Assembly (NCBI GenBank): GCA_964545875.1
Contig: CAZJHH010000008.1
Span: 50,840 to 114,839 of the forward strand
DNA length: 64,000 nucleotides
DNA from: DAIPKP01 sp964545875
GTDB taxonomy: Bacteria; Synergistota; Synergistia; Synergistales; Aminiphilaceae
Direction of reading: 5' to 3'
Part shown: one piece after another, positions 1 to 8,476 of the stretch
Numbering within the stretch: position 1 is the stretch's first letter
How the letters are laid out: every line of letters begins with the position of its first letter
The notes under the pieces: model-generated
The model's database searches: none
Told to the model about the DNA's origin: nothing
The model's input: only the letters and a program-made list of their open reading frames with translations
Position numbers and translations under genes: made by a program

Positions 1-258
1 GCTCTCGGGGCAGGAAAAGCGGGGCTTAAAGCGAAACTTGCGGGGGGAGCCCAAATGTTTAACATCCCCGGTAAATCGAGCAGTTTTCTTGCCGTGGGAG
101 CCCGTAATGCCGAGGCAACCAAGGAATGGCTTAAAAAGTTCGGCATCCCCGTAGTGGCGGAGGATACCGGAGGTAACAAGGGGCGGAGTGTGGAGTTCAA
201 CATGCTTACCCTCATGCTCACGGTAAAGACCTTGGGTATGGGAACGAAAGAGATTTAA
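1..258 (+). CDS. cheD: CheD, chemoreceptor glutamine deamidase (3' part)
   Basis: The frame is open from base 1, so the N-terminus is missing; 85 residues remain. CheD deamidates glutamines in chemoreceptors and works with CheC in adaptation. The visible part carries typical CheD C-terminal features: an AKLAGGAQMF stretch, GARNAEATKEWLKKFGIPVVAEDTGG and GRSVEFN. The catalytic Cys and His lie upstream of the window edge or near it and cannot all be checked. The sigma-28-type factor and FapA downstream support a motility/chemotaxis operon. Recognition of the family is confident; completeness is unknown. Confidence 0.88.
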   Translation, partial: ALGAGKAGLKAKLAGGAQMFNIPGKSSSFLAVGARNAEATKEWLKKFGIPVVAEDTGGNKGRSVEFNMLTLMLTVKTLGMGTKEI

Positions 259-426
259 CACCTCTTCTTTATGTCTTTTTCTGCATACTCCCCTCATCGT
301 AACTTTTGGCCTGAGGGGATGCTCAAGAGAATCTTGAGATGGCGAACATGTACCGTAGAGGGTGCGCAAGTATTTTCGTGAGAACCTTCCGCACTGGCTT
401 TCACAAATACGATAGGCAGGCAATAT

Positions 427-1521
427 ATGGCGAAAAACGAAAACCCACAGGACCAACGCCAGGAATTTCCTTTGGACGCAAAAAACGAACCTGCCTCGGG
501 CACTGATGCCGCCGGAGGGGAGGTAGTCTTTTCCTACGCAGATCTTGCCTCGGTTCTCGAATGCTCCGAGGAGGATGTGCGCCGGGCCGTGCAGCAGCAG
601 GGCCCCATAGGCGGGGTACGGGCTCTCCGTTCTTCGAGAGCACCATACCTCGCAATTATGGGAACCTTCGAGGCGAGAAAGCGAGGAGATATCATCGGTG
701 TCTTCTCCGTCCTTGCTCATGGAGAGAGCGGGGATGTCCTGGAGAAAAAGGTATGGGCTTCTTACGGAAGCATGGAAAAGGGCTTTTCCATACATGCCCA
801 GTGGGAGGCGGTGCGCAACGCCATAACTGCCATTGAGAAGCCTTCGGATTCCTCCATATACAAACAATGCAACCAGGTTCTCGATTCGTACATTACTCCT
901 ACCTCCATCAATCTTCTCTCTCGCTCTTCTCAGGAAAAACAGGCTTTTCCCCAGAAATTGAAAGAAGGCCTCAATGGGGCCTTTCATATGGATTGTTTTG
1001 TGCAGATTCGCATAGAGTATCTTGAAGAAGCTGCTGTCCGCGCGGTTCTTCCGCCGCCTCCCAAGGCTTCCGAGACGAAGACGGACCCGGAAATGCCGGG
1101 AGAGTATGAAGTCTATACGGTGGCGTGCTCCCCCGTGGTGGATCCTGCCCGGGGCAAGCCCGTGGTGCTTCTCGAAAAGGGGGATGTGGTGGAAGTTTCC
1201 TTTTCCTACTCCTCGGGATTGGGTAAACTCATCTGTCGTTATCTGGACAAGGCAGGAAAAAGACCCTCCTTTCCGGTGATTACCAAGAAACGGCTTCCTT
1301 CGGGAGACTACATCGTACAGATTCACATAAGCGAGGGAATTGAAGGCATCTTCAAGTCTTCTCCGAGCCTTATGCTTCGTCAGGGAAAGCTCGAGAATCT
1401 TCCGGGAGAAGAGGCAGTTCGGCGTACTCTGGCTCATTTTGGGACGGACTGGCATATGCTCCTGATGCTCCTTTTCCTCCTCGTGGCCATCTTTTCCGTG
1501 GCCTATCTGTATCTACATTGA
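427..1521 (+). CDS. Unknown protein with C-terminal membrane anchor, between cheD and fliA
   Basis: 364 residues that I do not recognise. The N-terminal ~35 residues are polar and low-complexity. Residues ~38-60 (FSYADLASVLECSEEDVRRA) could form a small helical DNA-binding-like or FapA-N-like element. The middle is mixed alpha/beta, and the last ~20 residues (LLMLLFLLVAIFSVAYLYL) form a single membrane helix, so a tail-anchored protein with a cytoplasmic body is likely. Its stop codon overlaps a TTG of the next frame, and the sigma-factor gene follows directly. Position in a cheD-fliA-fapA operon suggests a flagellar or chemotaxis role, but no function can be named. Confidence 0.8.
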   Translation: MAKNENPQDQRQEFPLDAKNEPASGTDAAGGEVVFSYADLASVLECSEEDVRRAVQQQGPIGGVRALRSSRAPYLAIMGTFEARKRGDIIGVFSVLAHGESGDVLEKKVWASYGSMEKGFSIHAQWEAVRNAITAIEKPSDSSIYKQCNQVLDSYITPTSINLLSRSSQEKQAFPQKLKEGLNGAFHMDCFVQIRIEYLEEAAVRAVLPPPPKASETKTDPEMPGEYEVYTVACSPVVDPARGKPVVLLEKGDVVEVSFSYSSGLGKLICRYLDKAGKRPSFPVITKKRLPSGDYIVQIHISEGIEGIFKSSPSLMLRQGKLENLPGEEAVRRTLAHFGTDWHMLLMLLFLLVAIFSVAYLYLH

Positions 1522-1535
1522 GCGAAGGTGTTTGC

Positions 1536-2279
1536 ATGGTTGCCTTGGAAGATCAGCAGCTTTGGGAAGAATACGAAGCCACAAAAAGCCCGGAAGTTCG
1601 GGAAAAAATCGTCAAGCGTTACCTTCCGTTGGTACGCTATGTGGTGGGGCGCATGGTGGTAACCCCTCCTCCGGGACTGGACTACGAAGACATCCTCAGT
1701 TTCGGGGTTATCGGTCTTCTTCATGCGGTGGAAAAATTCGACCTTTCCCGAGGTTTCGTCTTCCAAACCTATGCGGTTCCCCGAATTCGCGGAGCCATTC
1801 TGGATGAACTCCGGAAGTATGATTGGATATCCCGGACGGGGAGAGAAAAACTTCAGAAGCTCGAACATGCCATGGAGCACCTGTTGCAGAAGCATGGGCA
1901 TGTGGAGGACGAAAAGCTTCGAGAGGAGCTTGACATGGATGAGGCCTCCTATCGGGAGCTTTTGGAAATATCCGAGCGTTCCTTCGTGGTTTCCCTTGAC
2001 GAGACTTTGGGATATGGAGAGAACGAAATGGAGCGAGGAGATTCTCTGGCGGACTCTTCCGCCCTGCCCGATGAGGTGCTGGAACAGCAGGAAGAGTATG
2101 AATGGCTTTATGCATCGCTTCAGAAACTTTCCGAGAGAGAACAGCTCGTGCTTTCTCTCTATTACGCTGAAGGACTTACCCTGAAGGAAATCGGGGCTGT
2201 ATTGGGGGTTACGGAATCACGGGTTTCTCAGATACACGGGAAAGCACTTATGATTCTTCGCACAAAACAAGCGCTTTAG
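1536..2279 (+). CDS. fliA: FliA/WhiG-type flagellar RNA polymerase sigma factor
   Basis: 247 residues, normal for the FliA/WhiG family. Sigma region 2 is at about residues 45-105 (DYEDILSFGVIGLLHAVEKF, then RIRGAILDELRKYDWISR), region 3 in the middle and region 4 at the end (LSEREQLVLSLYYAEGLTLKEIG followed by the helix-turn-helix VTESRVSQIHGKAL). It directs transcription of late flagellar and chemotaxis genes. An in-frame TTG at 1518 overlaps the previous stop, but ATG 1536 is preferred because GCGAAGG lies just upstream. Next to fapA, which fits a motility operon. Confidence 0.93.
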   Translation: MVALEDQQLWEEYEATKSPEVREKIVKRYLPLVRYVVGRMVVTPPPGLDYEDILSFGVIGLLHAVEKFDLSRGFVFQTYAVPRIRGAILDELRKYDWISRTGREKLQKLEHAMEHLLQKHGHVEDEKLREELDMDEASYRELLEISERSFVVSLDETLGYGENEMERGDSLADSSALPDEVLEQQEEYEWLYASLQKLSEREQLVLSLYYAEGLTLKEIGAVLGVTESRVSQIHGKALMILRTKQAL

Positions 2280-2295
2280 AGGGAGGGGTTGCCTT

Positions 2296-3879
2296 ATGGG
2301 GAAGAGGCCTTTTCGACTTGACGTTCGCGATGAGGGAGTTTTCCTTTTAGTTAATGCCGAGGAAGACGTGACGGCTTCGGATGTGGTGGACTATCTGCAC
2401 GCCACGGAAATCGAAGACTACGATGTCTCTGCGATTGCAAAAGCGGTGGAAGAGCGGGGAACGTTCGTGCGCGTGGCTGACAGAAAACAGGAGCTTGATC
2501 GGAAGGCGGAAATTCTCGTACGAGTGGGGGACGAGGATCTTTCTGCCTCGATACGCATACTGCCTCCTCTGGGCAATCCCTGGCCCGTGCTGGAAGAACT
2601 CCGGGGAGAGCTTGCTCAGATGGGCATTGTCTTCGGAGTGGATGACAAGGCTCTCGAAAGAATAGTCGCCGAGCACCGTGCCAAGGAGTGGATCGAAGTT
2701 GCCCGGGGGATACCCCCCATCAACGGCAAGGATGCCCGGTTTATCTATCATGTAGATCTCCAGAAGGCCAAACCCAAGGCCATCAGCGATACCAAGGTGG
2801 ACATGAAAGACCTTGGCGTGGTGGTAAGTGTCCGGGCGGACCAGGAGCTTCTCGAAAAAGTTCCTCCTCAGGTTTCCAGTGACGGTACCAGTGTTTACGG
2901 AAAGCCCATCACCGCCATCCTTGCCAAGGATAAAGTCATGCCTGCGGGAAAGAATACGCATGTTTCCGAAGACGGCATTCATCTCTACGCTTCCATTGAT
3001 GGTTGCGTGCTTGTCCAGGAAGGAAAAGTTCACGTACAGCCCATCTATCAGGTGGAGGGAGATGTGGATTATGGAACGGGGAACATCGAGTTTATCGGGG
3101 ATGTCCTCGTAAAGCAGACCCTTCGGGATGGTTTCGACATAAAGGCCGGAGGAAACGTCATTATCGGCGGTGTCGTGGAGGGGGCTACCATTACCGCCGA
3201 GGGAAACGTGGAGATCAAAGGCGGCGTCCGAGGAATGGGAAAGGCCTTTATCTCCGCCAAGGGAAGCATTCTCGTGGGGTACCTGGACCAATGCACCTTG
3301 GAAACCGGAGCAAACGTGGTGGCGAAAAACGCGATCATGCACAGCATTATCCGAGCCAAGGGAGATGTGGTTGCCGAAGGAAGCAAGGGGCTTATCGTGG
3401 GGGGGACCATCCACGCGGGATCCCAGGTACGCTGTCAAACCCTGGGGAATGAGATGGGAACCAAAACGGATATCCATGCCGGGGTCAATCCTCTGGCGAT
3501 CCAGGAGAAGGCCCAAGCCGAGCAGGAGCTTGCGGAACGGGAAAAGCAGTACCAGGAAGTCACGAAAAACATCGACTTTCTCAAGAAAGTGGAGGCTTTA
3601 GGAAAGCTGGATAACGAAAAACGCCAGATTCTTCTGAAACTCACCCAGGCGAAGTTCCAGATTCAGGCGAAAATGGAGAGTGAGAGGAAAACTCTCGAGA
3701 AGATCGAACAGCAGCTCGGCAAAATGGAGAAGGAAGGACGCATCTCCGTGCAGGGAGTAGTCTATCCTGGAGTTTCCATCCATCTTCGGGGGTTGACATA
3801 TATCGTTCGAGACGCTTTAAAGTATGTAACCTTTATGTATGATCAGGGAGAAATCCGGGCTACCTCCTACATCAAATAG
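2296..3879 (+). CDS. fapA: FapA family (DUF342) flagellar assembly protein A
   Basis: 527 residues. An N-terminal region leads into the repetitive, Gly-rich beta-helix typical of DUF342 (GDVLVKQTLRDGFDIKAGG, GNVIIGGVVEGATITAEGN, GNVEIKGGVRG). A long charged coiled coil follows at about residues 395-480 (QAEQELAEREKQYQEV onward), then a C-terminal beta segment. FapA-type proteins are linked to flagellar assembly and placement; the biochemical role is poorly known. The gene starts 17 bp after fliA with GGGAGGGG as ribosome binding site. Family assignment is strong; the mechanism is not visible from sequence. Confidence 0.88.
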   Translation: MGKRPFRLDVRDEGVFLLVNAEEDVTASDVVDYLHATEIEDYDVSAIAKAVEERGTFVRVADRKQELDRKAEILVRVGDEDLSASIRILPPLGNPWPVLEELRGELAQMGIVFGVDDKALERIVAEHRAKEWIEVARGIPPINGKDARFIYHVDLQKAKPKAISDTKVDMKDLGVVVSVRADQELLEKVPPQVSSDGTSVYGKPITAILAKDKVMPAGKNTHVSEDGIHLYASIDGCVLVQEGKVHVQPIYQVEGDVDYGTGNIEFIGDVLVKQTLRDGFDIKAGGNVIIGGVVEGATITAEGNVEIKGGVRGMGKAFISAKGSILVGYLDQCTLETGANVVAKNAIMHSIIRAKGDVVAEGSKGLIVGGTIHAGSQVRCQTLGNEMGTKTDIHAGVNPLAIQEKAQAEQELAEREKQYQEVTKNIDFLKKVEALGKLDNEKRQILLKLTQAKFQIQAKMESERKTLEKIEQQLGKMEKEGRISVQGVVYPGVSIHLRGLTYIVRDALKYVTFMYDQGEIRATSYIK

Positions 3880-3992
3880 GAACTTCGGATTTTTCTGGTT
3901 CAGAAAAAGATCCAGGGGGAATCTTTGTCTTCTGAAGTGTTCTCCCGTTTCCGATAAAAAAGGTATAATGCAGCAAAAACGGGAGGAGCGTG

Positions 3993-4325
3993 ATGAGAGT
4001 GATCCGCCCGGTGGATATGCAGCTTGCCTACTGGAAAGTGGAACAACAGGCTTCTCATGCGAAATCCCCGGAGTCTTCCTTTGCTCAAACTATACAGAGT
4101 CAGGAAATAGTGGAAGAAAACCAGCTGCGGCAGCAGCGGGTGCTCCAGAGCGAAGAAAGCCAGACGGAAGATCGCATCAAAGAGAAAAAAGATGGAAATC
4201 CTCGCGAATTCGAAGGTCAGGAAAAAGATGAGGAGTCCAAGGCGGAAGTGGAGAAAGATTCCGGAGAATCTCCGGAGCCATCCAGAGGGATGTCTCTGCT
4301 TGGAGGGCTGGATCTTTACGGTTAG
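3993..4325 (+). CDS. Small charged protein of unknown function
   Basis: 110 residues from ATG 3993; a GTG at 3990 is too close to the GGGAGGA ribosome binding site to be the better start. A TATAAT hexamer at 3964-3969 could be a -10 box, though no good -35 is seen. After a short N-terminus (MRVIRPVDMQLAYWK) the protein is Glu/Gln/Lys-rich and probably disordered or coiled coil. Not recognised. Together with the next two genes it follows fapA in the same direction, so a motility or envelope link is possible. Confidence 0.65.
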   Translation: MRVIRPVDMQLAYWKVEQQASHAKSPESSFAQTIQSQEIVEENQLRQQRVLQSEESQTEDRIKEKKDGNPREFEGQEKDEESKAEVEKDSGESPEPSRGMSLLGGLDLYG

Positions 4326-4358
4326 TTGTGGCGAGCCTCTTTTGAAAGGAGTACCGGG

Positions 4359-4952
4359 TTGGCGCATTCTTCGGGAAATTTACTGCTGGGATACATATAT
4401 GAAGAGCATGCCCAGGATGTTTATCGGGGGGCTCTTCTCGTCACGGATTCCAGGGGAATTCCCAAGGATTTCCGTTATACCGAACCCATACGGCCTTCGC
4501 GGCTGGAAAAAGTCCTTTACGGCAACGCCCTGGGAGCGTATCTTCTTGAAGAGGTGATTTTGGGAGCCCTGGTGGATGCTCTTTCCGTCTCTCCTGCCCT
4601 TTGGCTTTGTGAGCGGAAATCTCTCTTTCTCCCCCTTTATAAAAAAAGCCGCATTCCTACGTTTCTCCTGCACCAGGGGGGGCATGCTCCGTTGGATCAC
4701 GTAGGTGAAATTCAGCCTCAGCCCCAGGAAAACATCTTTCTGGTCCAGCTTTATGCATTGAGTGATGCTCTTCGGATAGAGGTTCCCGAGCAGGAGACAT
4801 CCAAAATGGAACAGCATGTAGCGCTTTTGCTGGAAGTAGCGGAAACCATGGATGTTATGGAGCCCTTCGGCCGCATTGCCACGGCCCTGGCGGCGGTTGA
4901 AGAGTCGCCGTCGGAGCCCTCCCGGAATGAAAAACTCTCAAACCTTTCATGA
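4359..4952 (+). CDS. Unknown protein, TTG start
   Basis: 197 residues. The frame is open from 4326, but GAAAGGAGT at 4344-4352 lies seven bases before TTG 4359, which makes LAHSSGNLLLGYIYEEHAQD the likely N-terminus. No membrane segment or known motif is seen; a conserved-looking block RGALLVTDSRGIPKDFRYTE resembles small soluble domains but I cannot name it. Its 3' end overlaps the next gene by 26 bp, which suggests translational coupling. Confidence 0.65.
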   Translation: MAHSSGNLLLGYIYEEHAQDVYRGALLVTDSRGIPKDFRYTEPIRPSRLEKVLYGNALGAYLLEEVILGALVDALSVSPALWLCERKSLFLPLYKKSRIPTFLLHQGGHAPLDHVGEIQPQPQENIFLVQLYALSDALRIEVPEQETSKMEQHVALLLEVAETMDVMEPFGRIATALAAVEESPSEPSRNEKLSNLS

Positions 4953-5595
4953 TGTCCGGGCGGTTCTTTCCCGATTGTTCATGGGGAGGATCTCCGTCAG
5001 GGGAGGGAACTTTCAGGAGCTGCGACAGGCGGGTGTACGCAGAAATGCCCGTAACCCCCGGGTATATTCCCTTCCTTCGAGAAAGGAAGAGGAGTTCGTA
5101 TATACCTCTATTTCACCAAGTTCCGTGGAGTGCCGTTCTTCGTCGGTACTTCTTCTCTATCGGGAAGGGTGTCCTGTGCACGTGGGACTTCAAGCTATGG
5201 AAAGGCCGCAAGTTACCTATGTTCCCTGCGGTTTTTCCCCGACGCTTCGAGGGAATCTCCTTCAGAGAAAAAAGATGAAGGTTCTTGCCGCTCTGGACAG
5301 AATGTATGCCCTTCCTCAGAAACGGAACAATCTTGTAGGGTATCTCAAAAACCGCTTTCCGGGAACCCCGAAGGCGGGAATTTTTGCTTTTTTTTCCCCT
5401 CTCATACGAAGCTGTGTCCGTAAAACAGCTCTCGATAAAAATGCGGGAACTCTTGATGTCTGGATGGAGCCGCGAAAAGCTGGTATGCGTTCCTACCATC
5501 TTCTTCTCATGAAAACTCCTGGGGAAACGAAATTGCGATGGGTGTGGATAGAGGCCGGCAAGAACGACAATATCTTCGGAGGTGGTGTCGGGTAG
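4927..5595 (+). CDS. Unknown basic protein overlapping the previous gene
   Basis: 222 residues from ATG 4927 (MKNSQTFHDVRAVLSRLF). The frame extends further upstream inside the preceding gene, but that extension is arginine/proline-rich and looks like shadow translation. The protein is basic and beta-rich with no recognised domain. It overlaps the previous gene by 26 bp, and the pair probably works together. Not recognised; the call that it is coding rests on frame length, spacing and position in a gene run on the same strand. Confidence 0.6.
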   Translation: MKNSQTFHDVRAVLSRLFMGRISVRGGNFQELRQAGVRRNARNPRVYSLPSRKEEEFVYTSISPSSVECRSSSVLLLYREGCPVHVGLQAMERPQVTYVPCGFSPTLRGNLLQRKKMKVLAALDRMYALPQKRNNLVGYLKNRFPGTPKAGIFAFFSPLIRSCVRKTALDKNAGTLDVWMEPRKAGMRSYHLLLMKTPGETKLRWVWIEAGKNDNIFGGGVG

Positions 5596-5695
5596 AGGGG
5601 ATCTCGAGAAAGAAACTTTCGTGCTCGGAAATGCGTACTCGGTAAAACAACACGTTCGAAGCAGTGTCATCTTTAAATGGAGGTAAGGCCCCGGT

Positions 5696-6136
5696 ATGGC
5701 GGAAGATAAGGAGAAATCCACAGTAGCACTTGCAATCGGAGATGAAGTGGAGGGTTCCGTAGAGCATATTACGGCCTACGGTGCCTTTGTGCGTCTCGGT
5801 ACGGGACAGAAGGCCATGATTCATATCTCGGAACTTTCTCACGAGTATGTTCAAAAAGTGGAGGATCTTCTCGAGGTAGGGCAGAATGTAAAGGCGAAGG
5901 TCATAAAGATTGACGAAAAGGGGCGCATTGACCTTTCTCTCAAGGCTTTACAGGCTAAGGCCGCCTTTTCGCCTCCCCCGAAATCGCCGAAACCGAAAAC
6001 CGGCAGTTCTCCCGATGATTTCGAAAAACAGCTCTCCACGTTCTTGAAGCGCAGTGAAGAGAAGATTGCGGAAATCGCGGCAAAAAACAAGGGGAAAAGC
6101 GGCAGTCGCAGGCGCGGTGGGGGAGCCAAGGGATAA
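5696..6136 (+). CDS. S1 RNA-binding domain protein (YugI/GSP13-like)
   Basis: 146 residues. A single S1 domain fills about residues 12-85: GDEVEGSVEHITAYGAFVRL, MIHISELSHEYVQKVEDLLEVGQ and KVIKIDEKGRIDLSLKAL are canonical S1 strands. The remaining C-terminus is Lys/Ser-rich and basic, ending KGKSGSRRRGGG, a typical disordered RNA- or ribosome-binding tail. Related single-S1 proteins associate with the 30S subunit. TGGAGGTAAGG precedes ATG 5696. A strong terminator-like hairpin follows about 40 bp after the stop. Confidence 0.88.
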   Translation: MAEDKEKSTVALAIGDEVEGSVEHITAYGAFVRLGTGQKAMIHISELSHEYVQKVEDLLEVGQNVKAKVIKIDEKGRIDLSLKALQAKAAFSPPPKSPKPKTGSSPDDFEKQLSTFLKRSEEKIAEIAAKNKGKSGSRRRGGGAKG

Positions 6137-6142
6137 GTTTCT

Positions 6143-6766
6143 ATGCAAAAAGAGAAACCACGTTGTTTTTCAGGGGGGCAACCCCCTTTTTTTGTCCAAC
6201 CGCTTCTTTTTCGGGATCGCAGAGTTCTGGCCCTTTCCATGGGAGGGCGTAATTTTTCTGCGGACCTTGTCCTGGGGGTGGCAAAGCGATGCCTCTCTGG
6301 ATTTCCCCAGGTTCTTCTGTGCAGCTCTCTCCGGAATGGGTACCCCTTTCCTACAAATTTCTGGCTCGTTTGCCCCTGGCTTCAGGAACGGTGCGCTTCT
6401 TTGGAGAGCCTTTCGGGAGTCTCTTCTCTGGAGAGACACCTGGCCGAAGAAACCCCTCCTGCCTCCTGGATAGCCTGGCATATGGCGCATGTGAGAGTTC
6501 GGTTGGCCCTTCTTGAAAGCGGATGTGTTTCTTTTATGCGACGTTATCGCTCGGGGTGGTGGCGTGCTCTGACCCGGCGGGGCATAGGTGGAAGCGAACT
6601 CCGGATGCCTCCCCGGGTGAAGTGCCTGCACCTCCAGATGGCGAGTTACCTTGCCTTGGGATGGCATCCGGGAGAAGCGTGGATGCGGAAGGAATTTTCC
6701 GCCTTTTCGTGCTCTTCTCCGGGGAGATGTTCCCCGGAAGCGGCGCAGCAAGGAGGTCTTTCATGA
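6143..6766 (+). CDS. DUF501 family protein
   Basis: 207 residues from ATG 6143. DUF501 features: a LVLGVAKRC strand, YPFPTNFWLVCPWL, a helical middle and the conserved GIGGSELRMPPRVKCLHLQM block near the C-terminus with Cys and His. The function of DUF501 is unknown. Members are often encoded next to Ppx/GppA phosphatases, as here, where the stop codon overlaps the next ATG (ATGA). The start is uncertain: AAGGGAT precedes ATG 6143, but the terminator-like hairpin lies inside that start region and the conserved domain begins only near ATG 6239. Confidence 0.8.
   Translation: MQKEKPRCFSGGQPPFFVQPLLFRDRRVLALSMGGRNFSADLVLGVAKRCLSGFPQVLLCSSLRNGYPFPTNFWLVCPWLQERCASLESLSGVSSLERHLAEETPPASWIAWHMAHVRVRLALLESGCVSFMRRYRSGWWRALTRRGIGGSELRMPPRVKCLHLQMASYLALGWHPGEAWMRKEFSAFSCSSPGRCSPEAAQQGGLS
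6173..6193 (+). terminator. Rho-independent terminator-like hairpin
   Basis: A GC stem (GGGGG, loop GCAA, CCCCC) is followed directly by seven T. It sits ~40 bp after the S1-domain gene, inside the 5' end of the longest DUF501 frame. It either ends most S1 transcripts or acts as an attenuator. Confidence 0.6.
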
Positions 6767-7686
6767 CTTTGTATGCGGCCATGGACGTGGGATCCAACTC
6801 TCTGCGTTCCCTGGTGGTGCGAAGCACTTTTCCCGTTATGGAATATGTTTGCTCTTCTTCGGATATTACCCGCATTACCCAGGGGCTTCGGGAGGGAAAG
6901 GGGATTCTGGGAGAAGAAGGAATATCCCGAACCTGTGCGTCTCTCGCGGAGGTTCACAAAAACCTCGAAGCCTTGAATGTGCCTCCGGAAAATCGAGTTT
7001 TTTTCGCCACCGAATCGCTGCGAAGTGCCCTCAATGCGGAAGAAGTGATACAACGCCTGGAAAAAGCCGGAGGTGTTCCCCTGAGAATACTTTCGGGAGA
7101 TGAGGAAGCCTGCTATACGTCCTTCGGAGCGGCTTTGGCTTTTCCCGATGCGGGGGGAGTCTTCGACCTAGGAGGAGGAAGCCTCGAAGTCGCCTTTTCT
7201 TCGGAAAGATTTTCCCTTCCTCTCGGGGCGGTGCGCATGCACAACCTTTTCGGGAGTGATTTCCGGAAGCTCCGGGAGTATCTCCAAACGAATCTGGCGT
7301 TTCCCGGAGCACTCCCGCACGGACTTATCGGTGTGGGGGGAACCTCCTCGACCCTCGCCATGATGTGTAGGGGAATAGAGGTTTCTTCCTATGGACCCGA
7401 GAAAGTACACGGTTTTCCCGTCCATCGGGAACATCTCGTTTCGTTCATCCAAAGGCTGGGGCCTCTTTCGCCGGAAGAACGGGGAAAGACTCCCGGGCTT
7501 CCGCAAAAACGGGCAGACATCATCGTGGCGGGACTTGTGGTTATCCACGAGCTCCTGCAATTTCTTCAAATTTCTTCGTATGTCCACAGCGAGTGCGATC
7601 TCCTTTGGGGGATTTTACGCGAAGCTCTTCGTAAGCGAGGGGCTCTTCCGGAAAGAGCGTATTTTCCCAATTCTCCCGGCACATAG
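6763..7686 (+). CDS. Ppx/GppA family exopolyphosphatase / pppGpp phosphatase
   Basis: 307 residues from ATG 6763, chosen because AGGAGG lies six bases upstream; the frame runs further back inside DUF501. The ASKHA fold is clear: phosphate-1 loop AAMDVGSNSLR at the N-terminus, ATESLRSALNAEEV, the DGEE-like loop LSGDEEACYTSFGAA and phosphate-2 loop FDLGGGSLEV. The short single-module length fits the Ppx/GppA N-terminal domain type without the HD-like C-terminal extension. It hydrolyses polyphosphate or pppGpp; which one cannot be told. Overlaps DUF501 by 4 bp, so the two are translationally coupled. Confidence 0.88.
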   Translation: MTLYAAMDVGSNSLRSLVVRSTFPVMEYVCSSSDITRITQGLREGKGILGEEGISRTCASLAEVHKNLEALNVPPENRVFFATESLRSALNAEEVIQRLEKAGGVPLRILSGDEEACYTSFGAALAFPDAGGVFDLGGGSLEVAFSSERFSLPLGAVRMHNLFGSDFRKLREYLQTNLAFPGALPHGLIGVGGTSSTLAMMCRGIEVSSYGPEKVHGFPVHREHLVSFIQRLGPLSPEERGKTPGLPQKRADIIVAGLVVIHELLQFLQISSYVHSECDLLWGILREALRKRGALPERAYFPNSPGT

Positions 7687-7806
7687 CACATAAGCAGTGC
7701 TTATCCGGAAATTGCCCTCAAGGATTGCCGGGGATGTACATCCTAAACCAGAAGCAAATCTTTGTCATTGCCTGGTTCCATACCCAAAAATGTGCTTTTT
7801 AGGGGG

Positions 7807-7834
7807 TTGACGTACCGGCGAAAACCTGTAAAAT
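7807..7834 (+). promoter_or_regulatory. Sigma-70-type promoter of the tRNA cluster
   Basis: TTGACG at 7807-7812 and TAAAAT at 7829-7834 with a 16-base spacer, 37 bases upstream of the first tRNA. Confidence 0.75.
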
Positions 7835-7870
7835 GTCTTCCTGCGGGAACGAAATGTCCCCTTTTCATGA

Positions 7871-7946
7871 GAGTCGTTAGCTCAGTTGGCAGAGCACCGG
7901 ACTTTTAATCCGGGTGTCCTGGGTTCAAGTCCCAGACGACTCACCA
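7871..7946 (+). tRNA. tRNA-Lys (anticodon TTT)
   Basis: 76 bases including encoded CCA. Acceptor stem GAGTCGT pairs with ACGACTC. The anticodon loop within CGGACTTTTAATCCG gives TTT. T-arm CTGGGTTCAAGTCCCAG is canonical. Confidence 0.97.
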
Positions 7947-7953
7947 TGCTAGC

Positions 7954-8029
7954 GGTCCCATCGTCTAGTGGTCTAGGACACAGCCCTTTCAAGGCTGCGG
8001 CACGGGTTCAAATCCCGTTGGGACCGCCA
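7954..8029 (+). tRNA. tRNA-Glu (anticodon TTC)
   Basis: 76 bases with encoded CCA. Acceptor stem GGTCCCA pairs with TGGGACC. Anticodon stem CAGCC/GGCTG encloses loop CTTTCAA, giving TTC. Seven bases after tRNA-Lys, so cotranscribed. Confidence 0.97.
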
Positions 8030-8038
8030 TTTTTTATT

Positions 8039-8114
8039 GCCAGCGTAGCTCAGTTGGTAGAGCAGCGCACTCGTAATGCGCAGGTCAACGGTTCGAGTCC
8101 GTTCGCTGGCTCCA
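8039..8114 (+). tRNA. tRNA-Thr (anticodon CGT)
   Basis: 76 bases with encoded CCA. Acceptor stem GCCAGCG pairs with CGCTGGC. Anticodon stem GCGCA/TGCGC encloses loop CTCGTAA, giving CGT. Last gene of the tRNA cluster. Confidence 0.97.
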
Positions 8115-8125
8115 GTAGTTGCAAA

Positions 8126-8160
8126 GCCTCGGGCAATTTTTAGCTTGAGGCATTCTTTTT
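8126..8160 (+). terminator. Terminator of the tRNA cluster
   Basis: Nine-pair stem GCCTCGGGC / GCTTGAGGC (two G-T pairs), 8-base loop, then ATTCTTTTT. It lies 12 bases after tRNA-Thr. Confidence 0.7.
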
Positions 8161-8220
8161 CGGAGCAGCGCGGAAAGAATCGAAGCTGGCTTAGAATACA
8201 CAAGAGAATATACATATACA

Positions 8221-8250
8221 AGCCCAGGGCAAAGAGCCCGGGGCTTTTTT
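8221..8250 (+). terminator. Second terminator hairpin after the tRNAs
   Basis: AGCCCAGGGC pairs with GCCCGGGGCT (one mismatch) around a 4-5-base loop, ending in a run of T. Rest of the 8160-8470 gap shows no gene. Confidence 0.7.
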
Positions 8251-8476
8251 CGTGCTTTTTCTTTTCCGGCGCATGGCTGGATAGCTTGCTCGAAGGGAGG
8301 TGAGAGCCGGATCGCCCCTCCCTCTCTTTCTGCCTCCTTCCGGAGGAATTTTTTTCATGACTATGTGAAAGAGGCGAAAAAAGGTACAATGACCGGGAAT
8401 TTTTGGTATTTCCGTTGTTGTCCCGAAGTGTTCGGGTATACTGGAAGGGTAAAACCGAGAAAAAGGATTGATGTAT

